Assembly (NCBI GenBank): GCA_013822685.1
Contig: PNKV01000002.1
Span: 248,001-312,000, forward strand
Direction of reading: 5' to 3'
DNA from: Leptothrix sp. (in: b-proteobacteria)
GTDB lineage: Bacteria; Pseudomonadota; Gammaproteobacteria; Burkholderiales; Burkholderiaceae_C
DNA length: 64,000 bases
This document shows positions 36,273 through 44,430 of the stretch, in pieces. Each line of letters begins with the position of its first letter. The stretch's first letter is position 1. Made by a program: the position numbers and the translations under genes. A model generated the notes under the pieces. That model searched no databases. It saw nothing but the letters and a program-made list of their open reading frames with translations, and had not been told where the DNA came from.

Positions 36273-38411
36273 ATGCACCGTTCAAACTCCCTGCTGGCCA
36301 CAGCCTTCGTGTCGACCTGGTTGGCCTGCTTCAGCCCAGCCGCGCAAGCCCTGTCTTCGCAGGCGGCCACCGAACAAGTCCAAGCCCAATTGGTGGCCTC
36401 GGCCAATGCCGTTCGTCCCGGCGATCAGATCCTGCTGGGCGTCCAGCAACGCATCATTCCGCATTGGCACACCTACTGGCGCAACCCGGGTGACTCGGGC
36501 ATTGCCACCACCATCGCTTGGAGCTTGCCAGCTGGCGCCTCCGCCGGCGACATCCAGTGGCCTGTGCCCAGCCGATTCAAGCTCGGCCCCATCACCAACC
36601 TGGGCTACGAGAAAGAGGTCACGCTGTTGTCCTCGGTGAGCGTGCCCGATGACGCCAAGGCCGGCGACACCTTTCCCATCCAGGCCAAGGTCAACTGGCT
36701 GGTGTGCCAGGAGGTTTGCATCCCGCAAGAGGTGCAGCTGGATCTGGCGTTGCCCATCCTGAAGAAAGGCGCAGCGCTCGGTCCAGGCAGCCCTTTGATC
36801 GACCAAGCGAAAGCCCGTTTGCCGGTAGAGAGCCCCTGGCCCGTGCAAGTTGAACAACGTGCCGACAAGCTGGCCTTGACGATCAACAGCCCCGAGTTGC
36901 AAGCGGCCAAGGCCAAAGACATCTGGTTCTACCCGGCCAAGTGGGGGCAAGTGGTCCACAACGCCGAGCAGACGCTTCGGCAGGAGGGCGAAGCCCTGGT
37001 GCTTGATTTGCAGCCGGGCGAAGACCCCGTGGCCCCCGGTGGCACCTTGAGTGGCGTGCTCGTCGTGACTGAGGGCGGTGGCAATGGCGCGGTGGTGAAG
37101 GGCTTCAATGTGGAAGCCAGCGTGAAGCCAGGCGCTGTGACGACACCCGGCTCTGCCCCTGTCAACATCGGGCTGGCGGCTGCGCTGGGTTTGGCGCTGC
37201 TGGGCGGTTTGATCCTCAACCTCATGCCCTGCGTGTTTCCAGTGCTGTCCATCAAGGCGCTCGCCTTGCTGAGCCACGCCGAGCAAACGCCCTCGCAACG
37301 GCGCCTGCATGGTCTGGTCTACACCCTCGGCGTCCTGGCCAGTTTTGCCTCGCTGGCAGGCTTGCTCATTGCGCTGAAGGCTGGCGGTGCCCAGGTCGGC
37401 TGGGGCTTCCAGTTCCAGTCTCCACTGTTCGTGCTGGCCGTGGCCTACTTGATGTTCGCCGTGGGCTTGAGCTTGTCGGGCGTGTTTTCCATCGGTGGTT
37501 CGGTGGCAGGCGTGGGGTCGTCCTTGGCCGCGCGCTCAGGGTATTCGGGCTCCTTCTTCACGGGGGTCTTGGCTACCATCGTGGCCACGCCTTGCACGGC
37601 GCCTTTCATGGGTGGGGCGGTGGGCTACGCCCTGGCCCAACCGGCGGGCGTGCTGCTGGCTGTGTTCCTGAGCCTGGGGCTGGGCTTGGCTTTGCCCTAC
37701 CTGGCCTTGAGCACCTGGCCCGCATTGCAACGTGCCTTGCCACGGCCAGGTCTGTGGATGGAACGGGTCAAGCAAGGCTTTGCCTTTCCCATGTATGCCA
37801 CCGCCGCCTGGCTGGTGTGGGTGTTGGCCCAACAAGCAGGCATCAACTCGGTGGCCATCGCTTTGGCCGGCATGGTGGCCATCGCCTTTGCCGCGTGGCT
37901 TTATGAATCATTTCGGCAGGGGCAACGCTTGCCCAGGTTGGCCGGCATGGGCGTGGCCAGCCTGGCCTTGCTGGTGGCCGTGATGGGAGGTTACGTGGGC
38001 ATCAACGCCAGCTCCGCCAACACCGGCTCGTCCACGCCACAGGCGGGTGAGGCTGCCGAGCATTGGGAGCCCTACACCGCGCAGCGCCTGCAAGACCTGC
38101 GCGCCAAAGGCGAGCCGGTGTTTGTGAACCTGACTGCCGCCTGGTGCATCACCTGCCTGGTCAACGAGCGCGTCGCATTAAGCGAGTCTTCGGTCAAGAA
38201 CGCGTTCAAAGACGCCGGCATCACCTACCTCAAGGGCGACTGGACCAACCAGGACCCGCAGATCACCAAGATGCTGGCTCAATTTGGCCGCAGTGGCGTG
38301 CCCCTGTATGCCTTCTATCCCAAGGGCGTTGATGCGGCGCCAGTGGTGCTGCCCCAATTGCTGACCCCTGAAGTTGTTCTCGCTGCCCTCAAGGCAGCAG
38401 CCGTTCCCTGA
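36273..38411 (+). CDS. ScsB/DsbD-like thiol:disulfide interchange protein
   Basis: Membrane thiol reductase of about 712 aa. The ATG at 36273 follows AAGGA and starts a signal peptide (MHRSNSLLATAFVSTWLACF). The periplasmic N-domain contains a cysteine pair in WLVCQEVCIPQEV. The CcdA-like transmembrane core carries two cysteines in NLMPCVFPVLSIKAL and VATPCTAPFMGG. The C-terminal thioredoxin-like domain has AAWCITCLVNERVAL. This three-module plan moves electrons from cytosolic thioredoxin to periplasmic partners. The long N-domain is closer to ScsB than to classical DsbD. The likely partner is the redoxin gene 25 bases downstream. Confidence 0.87.
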   Translation: MHRSNSLLATAFVSTWLACFSPAAQALSSQAATEQVQAQLVASANAVRPGDQILLGVQQRIIPHWHTYWRNPGDSGIATTIAWSLPAGASAGDIQWPVPSRFKLGPITNLGYEKEVTLLSSVSVPDDAKAGDTFPIQAKVNWLVCQEVCIPQEVQLDLALPILKKGAALGPGSPLIDQAKARLPVESPWPVQVEQRADKLALTINSPELQAAKAKDIWFYPAKWGQVVHNAEQTLRQEGEALVLDLQPGEDPVAPGGTLSGVLVVTEGGGNGAVVKGFNVEASVKPGAVTTPGSAPVNIGLAAALGLALLGGLILNLMPCVFPVLSIKALALLSHAEQTPSQRRLHGLVYTLGVLASFASLAGLLIALKAGGAQVGWGFQFQSPLFVLAVAYLMFAVGLSLSGVFSIGGSVAGVGSSLAARSGYSGSFFTGVLATIVATPCTAPFMGGAVGYALAQPAGVLLAVFLSLGLGLALPYLALSTWPALQRALPRPGLWMERVKQGFAFPMYATAAWLVWVLAQQAGINSVAIALAGMVAIAFAAWLYESFRQGQRLPRLAGMGVASLALLVAVMGGYVGINASSANTGSSTPQAGEAAEHWEPYTAQRLQDLRAKGEPVFVNLTAAWCITCLVNERVALSESSVKNAFKDAGITYLKGDWTNQDPQITKMLAQFGRSGVPLYAFYPKGVDAAPVVLPQLLTPEVVLAALKAAAVP

Positions 38412-38435
38412 CCTTAAACCACGAAGGAGCTGATG

Positions 38436-39056
38436 ATGTCACGCCGTATTTTTTCCAAACTGGCCTTGGCCAGCCTGACCTTGGCCCTGGTGCCATTCGC
38501 CGCAAACGCGGTCGCCACCATCGATCAGGCGGCGCCCGCATTCACTGGCAAGGGCGCCGATGGCCGCACCATCAACCTTGCTGATTACAAAGGCAAGACG
38601 GTGGTGCTGGAGTGGACTAACCACGATTGCCCGTTCGTGAAAAAGCACTACGAAAGCGGCAACATCCCCCAACTGCAAAAAGACGCTGCGGCCAAAGGCG
38701 TGGTGTGGTTGCAGGTGATTTCATCCGCGCCTGGTGAACAGGGCCAGGTTGACGGCCCCACCGCCATCAAGATCAATGGCTACCGTGATTCGAAGCCTGC
38801 GGGCACTGTGCTGGATGCCGACGGCACCATCGGCAAGCTCTATGGTGCCAAGACCACGCCCCACCTGTTCATCATCAATCCTGAAGGCAAGCTGGTTTAC
38901 AAGGGCGGCATTGACAGCATCCCTTCCACCAACCCGGCTGACATCGCCAAGGCCGACAACTACGTGAGCAGCGCGTTGGCAGCCCTGGCCTCGGGCAAAA
39001 AGGTGGCGCACCCCAGCACGCAGCCTTATGGCTGCTCTGTGAAGTACGCCAGCTGA
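38436..39056 (+). CDS. secreted thioredoxin-like/redoxin protein
   Basis: Periplasmic redoxin of about 206 aa with a signal peptide (SRRIFSKLALASLTLALVPF). Core motifs: APAFTGKGADGRTINLADYK, then EWTNHDCPFVKKHYESG, in which a single peroxidatic-type cysteine replaces a CxxC, and GAKTTPHLFIINPEGKLVY. This form is common next to DsbD/ScsB genes and is probably reduced by the upstream protein. Two ATGs are adjacent (38433, 38436); AAGGAG spacing favours the second. It converges on the dienelactone hydrolase gene. Confidence 0.85.
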   Translation: MSRRIFSKLALASLTLALVPFAANAVATIDQAAPAFTGKGADGRTINLADYKGKTVVLEWTNHDCPFVKKHYESGNIPQLQKDAAAKGVVWLQVISSAPGEQGQVDGPTAIKINGYRDSKPAGTVLDADGTIGKLYGAKTTPHLFIINPEGKLVYKGGIDSIPSTNPADIAKADNYVSSALAALASGKKVAHPSTQPYGCSVKYAS

Positions 39057-39060
39057 GGCG

Positions 39061-39966
39061 TCAAGCCTTCAAAGTGCGCTTGAAGAAATCGACGGTGCGC
39101 TGCCAGGCCAGCTTGGCAGACGCCTCGTCGTAGCGCGGCGTGGTGTCGTTGTTGAAGCCATGCTGCGCACCCTTGTAGACATGCGCCTCATAGCGCACCT
39201 TCGCAGCCTTCAGGGCTGCCTCATACGCGGGCCAGGCGGCATTGATGCGTTCATCGTCACCGGCAAACTGCAGCAGCAGTTCGGCCTTGATGTCTGGCAC
39301 CCGCTCCAGGGTGGGCGCACCGCCATAAAACGGCACGGCCGCGTCCAGAGTGGGCAGCCGCGTCGCCAGGAAGTTGGCAATGCCACCACCGTAGCAAAAG
39401 CCCACCACGCCCAACTTGCCATTGCCGGCCGGCAGGGTCTTCAGGTAGTTGGCCGCCACCACGAAGTCCTCGCGGGTCTTGCCCTGGTCCAGCTTGGTGA
39501 AAAGCTCACGCGCCTTGTCCTCATCACCGGGGTAACCGCCCAGCGTGAACAAGGCGTCTGGCGCGAAAGCAATGAAGTTCTCCAACGCCACGCGCCGGGC
39601 GATGTCTTCAATGTGCGGGTTCAAACCCCGGTTTTCATGCACCACCAACACAGTGGGCAGCTTGCCTGGCGAGGCATTGGCCGGGCGCACCAGGTAGCCG
39701 CGCAGTTTGCCGTTGCCTTGGGGCGATGGCAGCTCAACCCATTCGGCCTTGATGCGAGGATCGGTGGGGGCCACTTTTTGCGCCTGCGCAAAGCGCGGGC
39801 TGAGCGCGGTCAGCAGGCCGACCGCCGTGACGCCTGCCTTGGCGTAGCGCGCCGCGCCATCCAGAAAGCCGCGGCGATCGATGATGCCGTGCACGTATTG
39901 GTCAAACAGCTTGAGCACTTCAGGGGCGAAATCACTGGCCTTGCTAAGGATCGTGTTGTCGGGCAT
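39061..39966 (-). CDS. dienelactone hydrolase family protein
   Basis: Alpha/beta hydrolase of 301 aa. The ATG at 39966 follows a GGAGGT site. The nucleophile region is GVVGFCYGGGIANF (cysteine as in dienelactone hydrolase). The catalytic histidine is in YKGAQHGFNNDTTP, and an Asp is expected in QFAGDDERINAAW. The N-terminal segment IDRRGFLDGAARYAKAG with a following hydrophobic run ending SPRFAQAQ looks like an internal Tat-type leader preceded by about 38 residues. That is typical of this subfamily. The substrate is unknown. Confidence 0.85.
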   Translation of the reverse strand: MPDNTILSKASDFAPEVLKLFDQYVHGIIDRRGFLDGAARYAKAGVTAVGLLTALSPRFAQAQKVAPTDPRIKAEWVELPSPQGNGKLRGYLVRPANASPGKLPTVLVVHENRGLNPHIEDIARRVALENFIAFAPDALFTLGGYPGDEDKARELFTKLDQGKTREDFVVAANYLKTLPAGNGKLGVVGFCYGGGIANFLATRLPTLDAAVPFYGGAPTLERVPDIKAELLLQFAGDDERINAAWPAYEAALKAAKVRYEAHVYKGAQHGFNNDTTPRYDEASAKLAWQRTVDFFKRTLKA

Positions 39967-40094
39967 GAATACCTCCGGTTGAGTTGGTCGCATGGTAGGC
40001 AGGGCTGGTTCGTCAGAGAAGCGACGAATCTACCTAAGCTTGCGCGCCAAATGCATGCGGCCACAGCTTGACCCTGTCGGCCGATGGGTGCGGG

Positions 40095-40207
40095 TACACT
40101 CCGCGGCAAGGCGCGAGGGGCCCACCAAGGATTCGTCCTTATCCGGACATGTCCGGGCCCACTTGCGTCCACCAATCACCGGAAAGCCGCCCACAAGGCG
40201 GCTTTTT
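40095..40207 (+). ncRNA. candidate structured small RNA with intrinsic terminator
   Basis: Between two genes, a -10-like TACACT (40095-40100) is followed by a UUCG-capped hairpin AAGGA-TTCG-TCCTT (40127-40140). Then come a 14-base perfect palindrome CCGGACATGTCCGG (40143-40156), two copies of GGGCCC (40118-40123 and 40155-40160), and a GCCGCC/GGCGGC stem ending in TTTTT (40183-40207). The order promoter-like box, hairpins, terminator suggests a transcript of about 100 nt. A TTGACC at 40068 is 21 bases upstream of the -10, too far for a standard promoter, so the promoter is the weak point. No known RNA family was recognised. Confidence 0.4.
40183..40207 (+). terminator. rho-independent terminator
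   Basis: AAAGCCGCC, a loop of about 6 bases, then GGCGGCTTTTT. The T-run favours termination of plus-strand transcription; on the minus strand, after the HD-GYP gene, only a short T-run is present. Confidence 0.6.
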
Positions 40208-41490
40208 CATGCCTGCGGCTTGGCGCCTTCGGCATGGAAGTGGTACGCCATCCGTTTGCGTGGTGACAGGTAGTCGTGGGCGGCCTGTGGCAGTTGCTGC
40301 GGCCTGATGGCCCGGCTCACCACCACGTCCGACTCTTGTTCCAGGTCCACCAGGATGGCTTCGTCTTTGGGCACCGCGGGGTCGTAGACCAGGATGGTCG
40401 GCTTGAGGGGCCGCGTGCTGTTCACCGAGGCCACCATGCCCAGAGAGCCGTTGGACAGCACCACGATCGTTCCCGGGGGGTACACGCCCATGCAGCGAAC
40501 GAAGGTGGTCATGGCCAGAGGGTCGAACTGTGCCCGCTGCTGTGCGTACATGGTCGACAGCGCCTCGTGAGGCGTCATCGCCTTGGCCGGATTCACGGGG
40601 TTGCACAGCTCGTCGTAGGCATTCACCACCGCCACGATCCGCGACAGCAAGGACAACTGCTGCGCCTGCATCTTGAGTGGATAGCCCGACCCGTCAACGC
40701 GTTCATGGTGTTGCGCAATGACCAGCAAGGCTTCGGGGGGCAGACCCAGCTTCTTGCCGATGTCCACCCCGTGCGCGCAATGCTGCTGCAGCACGGCCAA
40801 CTCGTTCTTGGTCAGGGCTTCTGTTTTTCGAATGATCCGGTCCGGGATCTCGGCGTCACCCACGTCATGGAAAAGCGCGCCCATGCCCAAGGTCTTGATG
40901 GCCTCCATGGGCGCTTTCATTTCCTTGGCCAGCATCATCGACAACAGCGTGACGTTCAGCGAGTGCAGGTACACATCCTCCCCGCCCACTTTGTCGGCCA
41001 TCAATTGAATGGCGATGTCGGCTTCCACCATCATGGAGTCGGCAATGCCCGACACCAAGGCGTTGGCCTGGGCCCGAACCTCTTCAGGGCGTGAAAACAA
41101 GTTCTGGTTGATCGACTTGATGACGCGCGTGGTCGAGACAAATTCACGCTCGCACGAGGCCATCTTGCTTTGCTGCAAAGCCAATTTCTCAAGGCGTTCA
41201 CGCTTGGCCTGGTAGGCCAGGTCACTTTCAGGCGATGGCGTTGGCGGCACAACCGCGGCAGGTGCCGTGTCGGGGCCTGGCTTTTCGTCGCTTTTGGCCG
41301 GCGAGTAGCGGATCCGGGTCAGACCCAAAGTCTGTATGGTCGCGATCTGCTCGGGGGTTTTGATCTTGAAGCTGGAAAAGGTGAAAGGGTGGTTCACCCA
41401 CGTCAAATCAAGGTGAACATACAGCCCCACGCACAACTGGCCGGGCGTGACGTAGTGCTCGCCCGCACTCGATTTGCTTTCCGCCAACAC
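40207..41490 (-). CDS. HD-GYP domain phosphodiesterase-like protein (DUF3391)
   Basis: Protein of 427 aa that resembles cyclic-di-GMP phosphodiesterases. The N-terminal DUF3391 domain (CVGLYVHLDLTWVNHPFTFS) is followed by the HD-GYP domain. The HD pair is His208-Asp209 in ALFHDVGDAEIPDRI and the GYP motif is residues 269-271 in HHERVDGSGYP. The usual HDxGK is HDxGD here, so the conserved lysine is replaced by Asp212; activity may be altered. The gene starts with GTG at 41490 (GGAG five bases upstream), with TTG as next codon. No signal peptide; cytoplasmic. Confidence 0.85.
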   Translation of the reverse strand: MLAESKSSAGEHYVTPGQLCVGLYVHLDLTWVNHPFTFSSFKIKTPEQIATIQTLGLTRIRYSPAKSDEKPGPDTAPAAVVPPTPSPESDLAYQAKRERLEKLALQQSKMASCEREFVSTTRVIKSINQNLFSRPEEVRAQANALVSGIADSMMVEADIAIQLMADKVGGEDVYLHSLNVTLLSMMLAKEMKAPMEAIKTLGMGALFHDVGDAEIPDRIIRKTEALTKNELAVLQQHCAHGVDIGKKLGLPPEALLVIAQHHERVDGSGYPLKMQAQQLSLLSRIVAVVNAYDELCNPVNPAKAMTPHEALSTMYAQQRAQFDPLAMTTFVRCMGVYPPGTIVVLSNGSLGMVASVNSTRPLKPTILVYDPAVPKDEAILVDLEQESDVVVSRAIRPQQLPQAAHDYLSPRKRMAYHFHAEGAKPQA

Positions 41491-41574
41491 AACTACTCCC
41501 TCAACTGCTCAGAACGCGCAAACAACGACCTGATGCATTCTAGAAGTCGTTTGTCTAGGCTGGCCTGTAAGTCT

Positions 41575-41604
41575 TTGCCATTCGTGGAGGAGTGTGCCTA
41601 AAAT
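41575..41604 (+). promoter_or_regulatory. sigma-70-type promoter for phaR
   Basis: TTGCCA (41575-41580) and TAAAAT (41599-41604) with an 18-base spacer. Transcription would start about 24 bases before the phaR ATG at 41635. Confidence 0.5.
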
Positions 41605-41634
41605 GATCCACCGCTTCGGAGAACCAGAACCAGC

Positions 41635-42246
41635 ATGAGTACCTCACGTCGTCAGTCAGCTGCCTCAGGCACCAAAAGCAAAGCCACCGATGAACACGTG
41701 GACGCTGATGCCGACACCCCCGCTGCGGCCCCCGCAGGCGTTCGGGCGATCAAAAAATACCCCAATCGGCGCTTGTACGACACCCAGACCAGCAGCTACA
41801 TCACCTTGGTCGATGTCAAGGACATGGTGCTGGCCTGTGAAAACTTCGTGGTCCTGGACGCCAAGTCTGGCGACGACCTGACCCGCAGCATCCTCTTGCA
41901 GATCATTCTGGAAGAAGAAACCGGCGGTGTGCCGATGTTCTCCAGCCAGGCCCTGGCCCAGATCATTCGCTTTTATGGCAACACCATGCAGGGCTTGATG
42001 GGCAACTACCTGGAAAAGAACATCCAGTCCTTCATCGACCTGCAGGCCCGCCTGACCGACAGCTCGGTGGTGAACCTGCAAGCCCCCTTGATGCAGGCGC
42101 CGCTGATGCAGAACTTCATGGGTGGCTACATGGAGCAGTCACGCCAGATGTTCACGCAGATGCAGGAGCAGATGAGCAAGCAGGCCGAGACCTTGCTGGG
42201 CAACTTTGGCACCGGCCTGGCTTCAACGCTGACGCCCAAGAAGTAA
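41635..42246 (+). CDS. phaR: polyhydroxyalkanoate synthesis repressor PhaR
   Basis: DNA-binding regulator of polyhydroxyalkanoate storage, 203 aa. It represses phasin and its own gene until granules titrate it away. The conserved N-terminal domain is IKKYPNRRLYDTQTSSYITL (about residues 38-57) with VVLDAKSGDDLTRSILLQII following. The C-terminal part, Met/Gln-rich (YMEQSRQMFTQMQEQMSKQA), fits granule association. Its 3' end overlaps the convergent esterase gene by 24 bases. Confidence 0.92.
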   Translation: MSTSRRQSAASGTKSKATDEHVDADADTPAAAPAGVRAIKKYPNRRLYDTQTSSYITLVDVKDMVLACENFVVLDAKSGDDLTRSILLQIILEEETGGVPMFSSQALAQIIRFYGNTMQGLMGNYLEKNIQSFIDLQARLTDSSVVNLQAPLMQAPLMQNFMGGYMEQSRQMFTQMQEQMSKQAETLLGNFGTGLASTLTPKK

Positions 42247-42909
42247 GGGCTTCAACGCGGGCCACATGTTCTCCAGGATGACGGGGTGCGCCTTGGCGTT
42301 CGGGTGCATGCCGTCGGCTTGAAACCAGTCCCGCGCGTCAGCCCTGTCTGCCACGCCCTTTAAAAAGAACGGGACCAAGGCGATGGATTCCGCCTTGGCC
42401 AATTTGGGGAACAAGCCCGCGAAGTCTTCGGTGTAGCGCTTGCCAAAATTGGGTGGCACCTGCATGCCCACCAGCACAACCTTCGCCCCGGCGGCCTTGC
42501 TGGCGTTCACCATTGTCGTCAGATTGCTCTGGGTGCCTGACAGGGCAAAGCCACGCAAGGCGTCGTTGGCGCCCAATTCAATCACCACCACATTGGGGTG
42601 GTGCTGGGCCAGCAATGCTGGTAGGCGCGTGACACCGCCAGCGGTGGTCTCCCCGCTGATGCTGGCATTGACCACCTGGGCATTGGTTTTCTCGGCCTGC
42701 AAGCGTTTTTCCAGCAAAGCCACCCAGCCCGTGCCGCGCGCCAGACCATACTCGGCCGACAAGCTGTCGCCCATCACCAGGATGGTTGATGTTGTCGCGG
42801 CCGTGGTTGCAACCGTGGTTGCAGCATTACCCACTGAAGTTAACAGGCCGAAAACCAGGCCAGCCAGGGCCACCCGCACACGTCGCGTAAAGTCAATGGG
42901 CATCAACAT
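42223..42909 (-). CDS. tesA: TesA-like GDSL arylesterase/lysophospholipase
   Basis: Periplasmic SGNH hydrolase of about 228 aa. Signal peptide region: TRRVRVALAGLVFGLLTSVG. Blocks: I = ILVMGDSLSAEYGL (Ser nucleophile), II = SGETTAGG, III = ELGANDALRG, V = DGMHPN (Asp/His). ATG at 42909 or 42903; both have nearby GGA. It is divergent from the YbbA-like ATPase gene with about 18 bases between, the same pairing as E. coli tesA-ybbA. It converges on and overlaps phaR. Confidence 0.88.
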   Translation of the reverse strand: MLMPIDFTRRVRVALAGLVFGLLTSVGNAATTVATTAATTSTILVMGDSLSAEYGLARGTGWVALLEKRLQAEKTNAQVVNASISGETTAGGVTRLPALLAQHHPNVVVIELGANDALRGFALSGTQSNLTTMVNASKAAGAKVVLVGMQVPPNFGKRYTEDFAGLFPKLAKAESIALVPFFLKGVADRADARDWFQADGMHPNAKAHPVILENMWPALKPLLLGRQR

Positions 42910-42927
42910 TTCCAGTCCGTCATCAAC

Positions 42928-43632
42928 ATGAGCCAAAACCCCGTTGTATCAGCCCCGTCAACCATGGTCGTGCAGGTGCAAGGCCTGGGCAAATCGGTGG
43001 AAGATTCATCGGGCACCCTGGACATTCTGCACAAAATTGACTTCACCCTGCAGGCCGGTGAAACCGTGGCCATCGTGGGGGCTTCCGGCTCTGGCAAAAG
43101 TACCTTGCTGTCTTTGCTGGCTGGCCTGGATGTGCCCACCCATGGCAGCGTGCAGTTGTGCGGACGCGATCTTTTCGCTTTGAGCGAAGATGACCGCGCT
43201 GCCCACCGCGCAGCCAATCTGGGCTTCGTCTTTCAAAGCTTTCAGTTGTTGTCACACCTCAGTGCCATCGAAAACGTCATGCTGCCGCTGGAATTGCGTG
43301 GCGTGCGCGATGCACGCAACCAGGCCGCGGCCATGCTAGAGCGCGTGGGTCTGGGCAAGCGGCTTTCGCACAAGCCCGTCACCTTGTCAGGCGGAGAACA
43401 ACAGCGCGTGGCCCTGGCGCGCGCCTTTGTGGTGCAACCCAAGGTGCTGATGGCCGACGAGCCCACCGGCAGCCTGGATCACGCCACAGGCCAGTCGGTC
43501 ATGAATCTGATGTTCGAACTGAACCGCGAGGCCGGCACCACGCTGATCCTGGTCACCCACGATCCGCAGATCGCCGGCCGTTGCGCCCGCATACTGCGCA
43601 TCGACGCCGGCCGCCTGGTGCCTCAGCCATGA
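42928..43632 (+). CDS. ybbA: ABC transporter ATPase, YbbA/LolD-like
   Basis: Nucleotide-binding protein of 234 aa of the MacB/LolD group. Walker A GASGSGKST, Q-loop in LGFVFQSFQLLSHLSAIENV, signature LSGGEQQRVALARA, Walker B VLMADEPTGSLD, H-loop LILVTHDPQI. In E. coli ybbA is followed by the permease gene ybbP. Here rlmB follows directly, so the ATPase has no adjacent permease. The YbbA call rests on the divergent tesA partner. Confidence 0.82.
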   Translation: MSQNPVVSAPSTMVVQVQGLGKSVEDSSGTLDILHKIDFTLQAGETVAIVGASGSGKSTLLSLLAGLDVPTHGSVQLCGRDLFALSEDDRAAHRAANLGFVFQSFQLLSHLSAIENVMLPLELRGVRDARNQAAAMLERVGLGKRLSHKPVTLSGGEQQRVALARAFVVQPKVLMADEPTGSLDHATGQSVMNLMFELNREAGTTLILVTHDPQIAGRCARILRIDAGRLVPQP

Positions 43633-43665
43633 CCGGGTGCCAGGCCACAAGGTAGGATGCCGCCC

Positions 43666-44406
43666 ATGAGTCTGAAACTGCTATTTGGCTTCCATGCCGT
43701 GTCCGTGCGCCTGAAGGTCGCCCCCAAAACCATCCGCGAGCTGCACGTTGACGCCACCCGGCGCGACCAGCGCATGCGCCAGTTCCTGGCCAAGGCCGAA
43801 GAAGCCGGGCTGAACGTGGTCGAAAGTGACGACGATCGCCTGCAAAAAATGTCTGGTACCCACCGCCATCAAGGCGTGGTGGCCAAGGTTGAGCACATTC
43901 CCCAAGCCAAGTCGCTGGACGATCTGCTCGATGCCTTGTCCGAGCCCCCCTTGCTGCTGGTGCTCGATGGCATCACCGACCCGCACAACCTGGGCGCTTG
44001 CCTGCGCGTGGCCGACGGTGCCGGCGCCCATGCCGTCATCGCCCCCAAGGACCACGCCGTGGGCGTCAATGCCACGGTGGCCAAGGTGGCCAGCGGCGCG
44101 GCCGAGACCGTTCCCTATTTCATGGTGACCAACCTGTCGCGCACGCTGGGCGAGCTCAAGGAGCGTGACATCTGGGTGGTCGGCACGTCTGATGACGCGC
44201 CGCGCGATCTTTACGCAGCCAACATGGCCCAGGCCACAGCCTTGGTGCTGGGGGCTGAAGGCAGTGGCATGCGCCAACTCACTCGCAAGAACTGCGATGA
44301 GCTGGTCAGCATCCCGATGCTGGGCGGGGTTGAAAGCCTCAACGTTTCCGTGGCCAGCGGCGTCTGCCTTTACGAGGCCCGGCGCCAGCGGGGCTTGAGC
44401 AACTGA
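43666..44406 (+). CDS. rlmB: 23S rRNA (guanosine-2'-O)-methyltransferase RlmB
   Basis: SpoU/TrmH-type SAM methyltransferase of 246 aa, expected to methylate G2251 of 23S rRNA. The N-terminal L30e-like substrate-binding domain starts MSLKLLFGFHAVSVRLKVAP. The knotted C-terminal domain has motif 1 ITDPHNLGACLRVADGAGAH, motif 2 ALVLGAEGSGMRQLTRKNCD and motif 3 IPMLGGVESLNVSVASGV. The ATG at 43666 is preferred over 43657 because AGGA lies 8 bases upstream. Confidence 0.93.
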   Translation: MSLKLLFGFHAVSVRLKVAPKTIRELHVDATRRDQRMRQFLAKAEEAGLNVVESDDDRLQKMSGTHRHQGVVAKVEHIPQAKSLDDLLDALSEPPLLLVLDGITDPHNLGACLRVADGAGAHAVIAPKDHAVGVNATVAKVASGAAETVPYFMVTNLSRTLGELKERDIWVVGTSDDAPRDLYAANMAQATALVLGAEGSGMRQLTRKNCDELVSIPMLGGVESLNVSVASGVCLYEARRQRGLSN

Positions 44407-44430
44407 CCAGTTGGTCTTTGGCCGCCCAAG

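Noticed and set aside
40068..40100. TTGACC and TACACT as a normal sigma-70 promoter
   Set aside because: The spacer is 21 bases, outside the usual 16-18; the boxes are mentioned only as weak support for the candidate small RNA.
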